Shown here in pieces: positions 33,708 to 44,300 of a stretch of 64,000 bases of DNA. How positions within the stretch are numbered: position 1 is the first letter of the stretch; every line of letters starts with the position of its first letter. The notes under the pieces were generated by a model that was given only the letters and a program-made list of their open reading frames with translations, was not told the origin of the DNA and made no database searches. Position numbers and translations under genes: made by a program. The DNA comes from Agapanthus africanus (Eukaryota > Streptophyta > Magnoliopsida > Asparagales > Amaryllidaceae): NCBI GenBank assembly GCA_030015575.1, contig CM057339.1:697202761-697266760 (forward strand), read 5' to 3'.

Positions 33708-35134
33708 TGTTCATATCAGATTTTTTCATTTTTATACCGCTCATTCTTAATCACATTGCATATAAGCTGATACTTTTGATCCATGTCTGCTAAATAGTTG
33801 CAGGTTACAGGTTCGCAGCTTTTTACAGTGAAATTCATGAAAAGTCGCAACAAATATGAGACTACGGCCAACAACAGATGAATACTGATCTCCGCTAACC
33901 ATTCGTATGATGCAGCATACTAGTTCAAGAGACAAAATAGAAAATTGTTGATCACTTCAATGCACAAGGCACAAGGGCAGCACAAGATCCAAGACTTCAA
34001 CGCGGAGCTCATGGCAAAAGTCCACATTATCTTGCGCTGTTAATATCTGGAAGGAAATTGAAGAGATTATGAGAAACCAAGAGGATAAAACAGAAGATAA
34101 AAGCATGAAAAAGACCAGAAAGTTTGATGCCCCAAGTCCACAAATGGCCATGGAACCGTGGCCAAAAAGGCACTTCTGCCGCGGTTCCGCGGCCGTGCAG
34201 TGCATGTGTAGGTAGCAGTGTCGGTGCTTTGACTCGGCTCTCTTGGGGTAGTTTTGTAATTTCGTGTATGGATCAGAATGTAAACCTAGGGTTTTCCTAT
34301 CTGTAAATAGGAGAGCTCAAAGCCAAATTAGGTGTGCCTCTTTTGAGGACACCTCTTTTTAATTTCTAGATCTAAAAATTTAAATTCCATTGTAATGCGT
34401 TTTTGAGAGGTCATCAATAAAGTATGTCTTTTTTATTTATTCATCTCGCATTCTTTTTATCGTATTTTAAATACCTGAAATTTTTAATTGTTAATCTAGT
34501 GGTAGAATTAATCTGCAATTTCTTATCTTTATCTTTATATTAAATCTTTTAATGAGTGAGTAATTCCTCACTTGTTAGGGTAGGAGAAGGAAGGTTTGAG
34601 AGAAGGAAATCTCTCTCACTCCTTTCTTTGCCCAATAATTTTAAATACGGACTCCCTTTAATTCAATCTCAATCCGCTCACTACGGCACCTTATCCTACA
34701 TGATAGCGGTGATTCCCTAGTTAGACCAGTTGTGGTTGAATTAACCGAAGGTTAGGGCTAAGAGCCAAGAACGGACGGACAAGGACCAAAAGGAAGAAAC
34801 TAAGCATGGAAAGCCTAGCTTAGACTTGTAAGTTTCTTCCTAGTCGTGCTAATCCCCGTTGTTGCCGATTACCCTAACACTTATATGCACAACTAAGGCA
34901 TGTAAAGATTCCCTATCTCAAACTAATCTAATCCTAACCCTAACAAGCTTTTTATCAACTTATTCTCATTCATAGATCTTAAAACAAAACCACAAAATTT
35001 TTGGACTTAACTCGTTAAAACATAAAGAAAAAGATTCCATCTCCCTGTGGATCGACCCGTACTCAACCAGCTAGCTACCAAGCGACACCGTCTTGATTGT
35101 GGTAAATTTAAACAAAGAAAATCTCTACCAATCA
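33708..35134 (+). repeat. 5' LTR of element B (1,427 bp)
   Basis: TGTTCATATCAG...CTACCAATCA. Compared with the 3' LTR it carries scattered substitutions and small indels. In it CCGCGG palindromes read CCATGG/CCGTGG (34148-34163), and the TATA box reads TGTAAATA. Confidence 0.9.
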
Positions 35135-35136
35135 AA

Positions 35137-35154
35137 TGACGCCGTTGCCGGGGA
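35137..35154 (+). promoter_or_regulatory. Primer-binding site of element B (tRNA-Asp)
   Basis: TGACGCCGTTGCCGGGGA, one mismatch to the tRNA-Asp complement. Confidence 0.9.
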
Positions 35155-36236
35155 TACGGTAGTTTCTTTCTTTGTGTAATTTCGGGTTAATTAAAAAATT
35201 GAAAATATAAAAAATTAAAAAACATAAAATAAACAAAAATCATTTTGTTATTTTTGATTGGTTTTTGCGCAAATTGTGCAGGAAAGAAAGAAGGACTGGT
35301 TCAGATCTGGAGCAAACTCAGCGAACAAATCCAGAAACAGGAGATCTGAACAGGTAGAGGAAAACCAACTCAGCACATAGACAAAGTCAGAAGATCCAAA
35401 CTCACTAATCCGCCGCGGAAACGCGGCAGAAGCACTTGTTTGACAGCGGAACCGCGGTCAAAGGGTGACATCATCAACCCAAAAATCTCTGTGAGCATAT
35501 CATTTCTGATCTACTCTCCTTTGTACTCTATTGAAAAAATTTTCCTGCAGGTTTCTTTGCACAGATTCTCTTTCTCCTATCTAATACATTGTTTTTGTGC
35601 AGGATTGTTTGCGCTGCCAAATAAATTTTTTTTCCAAGTGTTTTAGATTTTTGGTGTGTTAACTGCTTTTCATAATTAATATGGAATTTAAGGGGCTATA
35701 ACACCAATCAAGATTGGGTAGGGATTTCATTACCCTTCCTAAGACCTCAAAAATCACTAAAAAGCATATGCATCACCTTTGAGTTAATTAAAAAAAATAT
35801 CCAGACTCAGCCAATTAAGGACTGTCGTGCTTATTAGGACAGAGGAAGGTTGTGGGCATTCATTCGTTTATCTAAACTTGACTTTGTGGTGCCCAGGCTA
35901 GATAAGTGAGAAAGGTAATTTTAAAAGGCCCGTCTCACGGTGATTCGTGAGCGGAACCCTCCATTCTTCATTTGTGCTTACCTGGCCACAATTGGCGGTG
36001 AAGACGCGATTTGAGAGATATCTCACAACTTGTCACTTTGGAACAGTTAGGAGCAGTCTAGTGGACTTAGAAGACCATAGCTCTAGGTTTGATTGTGCAT
36101 GTTTTAACTGTGATTGTTTGAAGTAAGTCCGTATACATTCTTGCAAAACTCTTAAAAAAATTTCTAAACTCCAGAAACAAAAAAAAATTTACAAAAAAAA
36201 TCACATTCTTTTTCTTCTCCTTTCTCTCATTACATC
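35155..36236 (+). other. Leader of element B
   Basis: Untranslated, about 1.1 kb. A GC palindrome pair lies at about 35411-35456. A conserved 'GTAGGGATTTCATTACCC' block lies near 35720. A hairpin with stems CTCACG/CGTGAG sits at 35934-35951, extendable by three pairs around a bulged T. A pyrimidine-rich tract (36205-36232) leads into the ORF start. Confidence 0.7.
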
Positions 36237-38330
36237 ATGGGTATCCCACCTCGCAAAACTCTTGCCGAACTTTGGTACCCACAACCAGACATTACTTCCT
36301 ACGGTTCTTATTTTGGTCGAATTTCGAACGACCCCTCCATTCCTAAAATTTCTTTGAAAGATCGGATAGACGCGTCCAGGACAATCAATTGGACTCCGCA
36401 ATCTATCTTGTATCAACCATTTCAACCTTCACCACCATCTTATGTTGATACTCCTTTTTTGAGTCCTGTTGTAACTTCGAAACCCATATCTATTGCTGAA
36501 CATATTGAACAATCTCGTAACCGATTTTTCACTCCTTTCACCACTGCGAATTCTTTGGATCAACAATTCCATTCACCTTCTTATCCAAATGTTGATCCTA
36601 CCCATGCCCAACCATTCTATTCCTATCTATCCTACCCAACTTTTACACCTTCCCTGGACATTGCTTCTACACAGCCATTTGGGAGTTTTCAGTATCCAAA
36701 CAAATTTGAATCTTTTACTGAAACTCCTTCACAACCCATGTCTAGTCTGGAACAGGCGTTGGAAGACTTTAGGGTAGCGTCATGCCAACAGATGATGGAT
36801 TTGAATGCGTCCATGGCCGCCCTCATACAACCTAGTGACCCGGTAGCTAGTTTCCAACTAGCTCCACATTTCCCAATTTATGATGAGGCGGTTAGACAGA
36901 TTGAGAATTTGAGTGGTGAGAGTGAGCTGTACACCCTTCCAAATCAAACCTACCCATCCCCAATTGAATCTCACAACTTCTGTTTTGAATGTCTATCAAG
37001 TGTTCCAAATGATTCACCAGTTGAAGATAAAACGTTTAATGAGTTGCGCGACTTTGTAGTGTTTGATTTACCTGATTGTGAAGGGTCCCTTTCGAGTGAA
37101 ACCATCGCCAATCCTTTTGACCTCTACACCCCCACTCTTAAACCTAAATTGATTGATATCTATGCTTTTGTTAAGGTGTCTGAGAAAATTAATTTTCACT
37201 TGATTAAGGATATTGACGCTGGGAATATTTTGGATGATGAACCCGCAGATTTGACTGAATTTTTCTCTCCAATTCATCATCCCGAGTCATTAAATGTTTC
37301 TCCCGAACTTCATATGCGCTTTGATTTTGATGAGAATTGCATGGATAAGCTAAATTTTGAAGAGAGTATTGAGGAAATTATTGTGGATGAAGCAGTTTTA
37401 CTTGAGGAGTCGGATTTTCCAATTCATTCTATTCCTTTCATTGACTGCGCACACCCTCCTGAATCTTTAACCGATACCCTTACTCAATCACTTACCTCCA
37501 TCCTCGCTCCGACCTTGCAAGAAACCGTTACACTTTCATTTTCAATGTCTGGTTTACCAAGTTCGACGTACCCATGTTTTCTCATGAATCTTGAGGGATT
37601 TGACCTCATTTCTCAGTGGGTTGATAGATTAGCACAATCGATTTTTACACATCGGTCATTACAAATTGTGCTAATTTATACACTCCATCTCCACCCTTAA
37701 GTTCGTATTCAACTTCTTTCTCCCACTTTCTTTGGTTCTTCTTCTAATATTCCTTTAATGATAGCGAGTGTTAATGAATCACAATCCGATATTTTGAGTT
37801 CGATAATTCTAGAAAAACAACTTGATTTAGACTCTTTTGAGAATAAAGTAGATGAGCCTTACGAGTCTCCTACCTCCGTAATTTTTGAAAAATCAAGTGT
37901 GTTGAATTCTGGCGCGACACTTATTAACATTGAAACGTTCAATCGGACCATCGATGAATGTTTCGAAGATATTTTCGCTGACGAACTCGCATTCTTAAAC
38001 GACACGGATTTTGTGATTAATCAACCTCCACCTGAAGAAATCGAACCACCACCATTTCTTCTTATCCCATACGAGAATGTGACCATTCTTCCTATTCCTA
38101 ATCATCCACATTCTCGTTTCCGTTCACCATTATTGTTTCGTTTCTACAAATCGAGACGTAAACCTTTTCCATTATACCACTTATCTTTACCCCATTTCTT
38201 CCTGACTCTATACAACATGTTCTTTCACCAACCGCCGCTTTATAACGATAAATTTTTTGAATGGTTGATGCTAACCTTTGGCCTGTGTAAGGCTTTGTAT
38301 AGCTTGATACTGTGTTTTTCTCCTCCCTAA
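36237..38330 (+). pseudogene. Long ORF of element B with one in-frame stop, about 697 codons
   Basis: 36237-37700 (487 aa) and 37758-38330 (190 aa) are in the same frame, separated by a TAA at 37698-37700 and 19 open codons. It starts MGIPPRKTLAELWYPQPDI after a pyrimidine-rich tract and is the only coding capacity of the element. The first part is rich in Ser, Pro, Phe and Tyr; around residues 165-190 a short helix-like stretch occurs (SLEQALEDFRVASCQQMMD); the middle is acidic. The end matches ORF-X of A-minus (EDIFADELAFLNDT, EIEPPP, FFHQP, FEWL, LTFGLCKA). I see no zinc knuckle, protease or polymerase motif and assign no function. A highly altered gag is one possibility. Being open for 2.1 kb apart from one stop suggests recent selection. 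Confidence 0.6.
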
Positions 38331-39810
38331 CTTTGAACTTTAACGCTTAAACAGTGGAAACACTGTTTCACTTAAGTTTGGGGGGACCCTTTTTTATTGT
38401 GTATATATTTTGGTTTGCTTTTTGTTTTGTTTAAAATTTTCTTTTAGGGAGCGCCGACAATTTTGACCCTCTTGGTGTAGCCTGACAGTAAGGGTACTGT
38501 CAAGTTTAAGTTTGGGGGTATGCTCGGTAAGCTTTCTTCCTTTGCATTCATATGTATATTTTTGCATATTCATACTTATTTTAAAACCCATAAAAATCAA
38601 AAAATAAAAAATAAAAATTTCAATTTTGGCCATATTTGACTTAAGTTCAACATGACGGTTGACTAGTTAGGAAAACTAGATCCTAAACTTAGTAAATTAA
38701 AAACCCTAAAAATAACCTTTCTTAAAGTTTAACTGTAGAAAATATACGTCCTTATAGTTTATTTAGAAATAGGCAAATTTTGAGTTCAGTTCTTAGGCTA
38801 AATCGAAATTAGGGAAGAGTATTGAAAGCTCTAATTGAAATATAAGTCTGAAAAATAATTCTGAACCTTAAGTCCAAATTTTGAAAATATATACCCTACT
38901 TTACGCACTCACACATATCTTGAAACTTGGGATAATAGAGAATACCTTGAAATGCTCTTGTCTAAAATCCTTAGTATGAAGGAAAATAAAATAAAAGTAT
39001 AAGTGTGAATAAAGAGATAAAAAAATGAACACTGGTTTTGTAATTACTTAAGGCAGCATAAATGAAAAAAATATAGCGAGGGTGCTTTATCATCTAGTGC
39101 CTTAGACCAACTGGTTTGGGAGTCATTGCTAAGCCTTAGGTGTTGCAAGACGAGAAATTACGCCTAAATGCGCAAGCACATTTTGTAATCTGTCATTTAG
39201 TATCTCAAGAAGTATTAACGGTCGCATGAAGGATGTGTGAGCAATTTCATCTAAAATTCACCAACTAAAAGTATCTTGGAAGATGGACAAGAGTATGATA
39301 GCTTGAATTGAATTTCCATGTGTATGGGTGATAATTACACATATGTAGGGATATATAATTGGAGTTTGGAGGAGAGATAGGAATAAAAGATAGGGCTTAT
39401 ATCTTCAGCAAAGATGATAAAAATTCCTGAGTTAAGATTGAGCCTTAGAAGGAAAATTCAGGAGATGCTGAAAGCTTTATAAATTGACAAAACGTATATA
39501 ATCTTAAGTTAAATGAAAAGGAAGCGTGAAAAATACGGGTTGATAATTTCTAAGTTGAAGATAATAGAATTTCTTGCTAGAATATTAAATTGAAGAATTA
39601 GAGTCAATGGACAAATTGTTCGGATTTTGTGGGTAGTATCAGCTGAAAACCCTCAGGAGACAACATTCCTCCTACTAGGGACACCTAGAGGTTTAACGAC
39701 TTGTTACACGAGCTCAGTGCAATCGCGTTCCCTGCGAAAGTGAGGTTAGAACTTTTTGAGAATAAAATTGGGTTTGCTTGGGACGAGCAAAAGATAAGTT
39801 TAGGGGTATT
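38331..39810 (+). other. 3' region of element B
   Basis: AT-rich, non-coding. Two hairpin plus AAGTTTGGGGG modules occur at 38349-38385 and 38483-38518. A third polypurine tract (AAGTTTAGGGGTATT at about 39796-39810) touches the 3' LTR and is the functional one by position. The segment 39080-39240 is homologous to 47700-47870 of A-plus. Confidence 0.75.
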
Positions 39811-41251
39811 TGTTCATATCAGATTTTTGCATTTTTATACCGCTCATTCTTAATCACATTGCATATAAGTATGTACTTTTGATCCATGTCTGCTAAATAG
39901 TTGCAGGTTACAGGTTCTCAGCTTTTTACAGTGAAATTCATGAAAAGTCACAACAAATGTGAGACTACGACCAACAACAGATGAATACTGATCTCCGCTA
40001 ACCATTCGTATGATGCAGCCTACTAGTTCAAGAGATAAAATGGAAAATTGTTGATCACTTCAATGCACAAGGCACAAGGGCAGCACAAGATCCAAGACTT
40101 CAACGCGGAGCTCATGGCAAAAGTCCACATTATCTCGTGCTGTTAAATATCTGGAAGGAAATTGAAGAGATTATGAGAAAACAAGAGGATAAAACAGAAG
40201 ATAAAAGAAACATGAAAAAGACCATAAAGTTTGATGCCCCAAGTCCACCAAATGGCCGCGGAACCGCGGCCAAACAGGCACATCTGCTGCGGTTCCGCGG
40301 CCGTGCAGTGCACGTGTCGGTGGCAGTGTTGGTGCTTTGGCTCGGCTCTCTTGGGGTAGTTTTGTAATTTCGTGTATGGATCAGAATGTAAACCTAGGAT
40401 TTTCCTATCTATAAATAGGAGAGCTCAAAGACAAATTAGGTGTGCTTCTTTTGAGGATGCCTCCTTTTAATTTCTAGATCTAAAAATTTAAATTCTATTG
40501 TAATGTGTTTTTGAGAGGTCATCAATAAAGTAAATCTTTTTTATTTATTCATCTCGCATTCTTTTTATCGTATTTTAAATACATGAAATTTTTAATTGTT
40601 AATCTAGTGGTAGAATTAATCTGCAATTTCTTATCTTGATCTTTATTTTAAATCTTTTAATGAGTGAGTAATTCCTCACTTGTTAGGGTAGGAGAAGGAA
40701 GGTTTGAGAGAAAGAAATCTCTCTCACTCCTTTCTTTGCCCAATAATTTTAAATACGGAGTCCCTTTAATTCAACCTCAATCCGCTCACTATGGCACCCT
40801 ATCCTACATGATAGCGGTGATTCCCTAGTTAAACCGGTTGTGGTTGAATTAACCAGAGGTTAGGGCTAAGAGTCAAGAACGGACGGACAAGGACCAAAAG
40901 GAAGAAACTAAGCATGGAAAGCTTAGCTTAGACTTCTAAGTTTCTTCCTAGTCGTGCTAATCCCCGTTGTTGCCGATTACCCTAATACCTATATTCACAA
41001 CCAAGGCATGGAAAGATTTGAGAAGATCCCTATCTCAAACTAACCTAATCCTAACCCTAGCAAGCTTTTTATCAACTTATTCTCATTCATAGATCTTAAA
41101 ACAAAACCACAAAATTTTTGGACTTAACTCGTTAAAACATAAAGAAAAAGATTCCATCTCCCTGTGGATCGACCCGTACTCAACCGGCTAGCTACCAAGC
41201 GACACCGTCTTGATTGCGGTAAATTTAAACACAGAAAATCTCTACCAACCA
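39811..41251 (+). repeat. 3' LTR of element B (1,441 bp)
   Basis: TGTTCATATCAG...CTACCAACCA. It has intact GC palindromes at 40254-40305 and a TATA box at 40410-40417. ORF 40137-40367 is not supported. Confidence 0.9.
40410..40417 (+). promoter_or_regulatory. TATA box candidate in B 3' LTR
   Basis: TATAAATA. The 5' LTR equivalent, near 34300, reads TGTAAATA. Confidence 0.55.
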
Positions 41252-41386
41252 GCGACCATTAGATCTAGGGTTGCTTGTGCATTTTTTGTGTGATTTTTCA
41301 AAATCCGTCCTTTTTAAACCAAACACCAAATCCACATTTTCTCTAATTATCACTTACGCTGCCACTTGTGCTAAACCATTTAGTGC

Positions 41387-44300
41387 ATGCTCGGCTGGAC
41401 ACGGGATTCTAGTGCCCGTCTTGTCCGTGTTCCTTCTATCGACTCTGAAGTCGGTATTTCTACATCTTCTTTTTCCTCACCACACACCATATCCACTTTG
41501 ATGGACGGATCTCTATTGAACTTCTTTAACACTACTCTGCCACCGTCTGCAGGTGCGCAGAATCCGCCCTGCATCTCTCTCCAAGAGAGATGCTACCCTA
41601 TTCGAGGTCCTCTTTCTACCTGTCTTTCCATTCCATCAGCCAATGGGGACAACTTTGAAATCAAACCTCAATACATCAATCTTTTACCCAAATTTCACGG
41701 TCTTGAGTCTGAAGACGCATACGACTTTATTACCAAATTTGAAAATGTATATGCTATGATGGGTACTTCACAGATTTCTGTGGATGCTATGAGATTACGT
41801 CTTCTCCCGTTCACTTTGTGCGATTTAGCCGAGAAGTGGCTTTATAACACAGCCGCACATTCTATTTCAAACTGGGATGAATTCGTCGTAGCTTTCCTTA
41901 AGAAATTCTACCCCAATCATAAGACAACTCGAGTCCGTAGCGAAATAAATAAATTTACCCAGCTTCCCAATGAACCATTTTCAAAGTGTTTTGAACGCTT
42001 CAAGGATCTGTTAGTTCAATGTCCTCATCACGGAATCCACCGATGGGATCTGTTCAGAATCATATATGAGGGCATTAATCCTACAACAAAACAGAATCTT
42101 GAATCCATGTGTCAAGGCAACTTCATGTCTAAAGATGATGGTGAAGCTTAGAAATCTTTAGAAGATTTCGCTGAAAAATCTTTACAGTGGGAGAGTGTAA
42201 GTCAACCATCGTCTAGGGGTGGTATCCATCAACTGGATGTTTCCAAAGGAGTTAGAGCTGAAATGGCAGCAATGCAAAAGAAACTCGAAGCTATGGAACA
42301 AAAATTTCTATTAGCCTCCCTAAATCAGATGACACTCCCTAAAACTGTCTGTTGATACTGTTCTGATCCATCACATCTGACGGAAGAATGTCCATTGAAT
42401 TCTTCGTTTCAAGGTCAAGAGCACACAAATGCTGCTTTTCAGCAAAGACCTAGAAACGATCCTTATTCTTCCACTTATAATCAGGGTTGGAAGAATCACC
42501 CTAATTTTGCTTGGAACCAACACCAAACTCAAAACACGGTTCCAAACCAAAACAACTTTCAAAGGGTCACTCCACAACAACAGCAACCACTACAATTGAC
42601 TCAGCACTCCTATCAATCACAAAACTTTCAAAATCCAGTCAACACTTCTGCACCGTATAATTCTTTGCAATTGACCGGTACTGATGACTCCTCTTCACTC
42701 GCACAAACCATGAATTTGATTCTGAAAAATTTCATGCAAGTTTCGACTGAGATAAAGTCTTCTGTCGATGACATAAAGAAGAATTTCACCTCACACGACG
42801 AGAGTATAAAATCGATGGAAGTACAAATTGCACGAATAAATGCCGAAATGAGTGCTAGAGAGAATGGGAAACTTCCGTCTCAACCCCTACCGAATCCTAG
42901 GCATTCACAACACTACAATGTGAATGCCATTACAACGTTGAGATCTGGAAGAGTGCTGAATAATCAAGTCGGTGAAGAGATTGATAATCATGATGAATTA
43001 ATCAATAACACCCCGGCTTTCACTTCCACTTTTCCTTCCACTTCTACTTCCACTTCTGATCCTTGTTCGTCTACCCCACCACCTTCTTGCGAGCCTATTC
43101 TTCATTTTCCTCAAGGCTCGAACCCTCAGCATACCTCTTCTAGTCCACCAAAGACGATCCCCACTCCTATTCTGGGATCAGTTCCATACACACTACCTTC
43201 TCCAATGTTGGACCCAGCTATTATTGCTAAAGCTCCTTATCCGAATCGGTTAAGGGGAAACAAAATGAGTTCACATATGGAGAAGATTATAGAAATGTTT
43301 AAACAGGTTAACATCAACATCCCTCTCCTAGATGCTATTCAACAAGTCCCTGCTTATGCGAAAATTTTAAAGGACTTATGCACTAGGAAGAGGAAGACTC
43401 AAGTGCCCAAAAAGGTCTTTATGACAAATAATGTTAGCAATGCTTTTACCCCACAGTTACCAAAGAAACGTAAGGACCCTGGCTGTCCTACAATCTCGAT
43501 TTCTATTGGGGGTAAAAACATTAACCGTGCTTTACTTGACCTTGGTGCAAGTGTTAACCTGCTTCCATATTCTGTCTACAAGCAGTTAGGGATTGGAGAG
43601 TTGAAACCAGCTCTTTGCACTCTCCAAATGGCACACTGATCAATCAACAAACCTAGAAGTGAACTTGAGGATGTGTTGATAAAATTCGGGGAATTTATAT
43701 TCCCTATGGACTTTATTGTTCTTAATACACAACCTGTAGAAAACCCACAGAACCAAATTCCGGTGATTCTGGGTCGACCTTTCCTTACCACTTCCAATGC
43801 TGTCATTAATTGTCGAAACGGTTCTATGAACCTATCTTTTGGAAAGATGACAATTGAGCCGAACATTTATAAGATTGGAAGTCAGCCGTCTGAACCCTCT
43901 ACTCACATTCTTGATGTCTGTTCTGTCCACGAGATAGCTCCCGAAAGCTGCGAAGTTGATGAACTTTTCTTTGAAGATCTCGATGACATTAGCACATCAA
44001 TGTTTGATCTTGCTCATCTTAGTGGGGACACTTTCGACGAGTCCACTCCTGAGTCTGAAAATTTTGACTTATCACTTTCCGAGTCTGTATCCTTTGCAGG
44101 CTACGAGTTTCTTCATGAATCTGAATGTCCTTCTCTTACTCCACCTTCTATTGTTTCTATGCCGACGTTTGATATTAAATTATTACATTCTCACCTTAAA
44201 TATGCATATTTAGGTGAGAATGAGTCTTTACCCGTGATCATATCAGCTTCTCTAGCCCTAGAGCAAGAGAACGCGCTTTTGACGGTATTGAGATCTAATA

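Larger units (their letters stand above)
33708..41251 (+). mobile_element. Element B: complete non-autonomous Athila-like element (7,544 bp)
   Basis: LTRs at 33708-35134 and 39811-41251, primer site 35137-35154, one long ORF (36237-38330), and a polypurine tract before the 3' LTR. The flanks are GTGAC (33703-33707) and GCGAC (41252-41256), a 5-bp TSD with one change. On either side the A leader continues, as comparison with 5930-5960 shows. No protease, reverse transcriptase or integrase is present, so movement must have used proteins of another element, most plausibly an A-type Athila element sharing primer site and leader. Confidence 0.9.
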
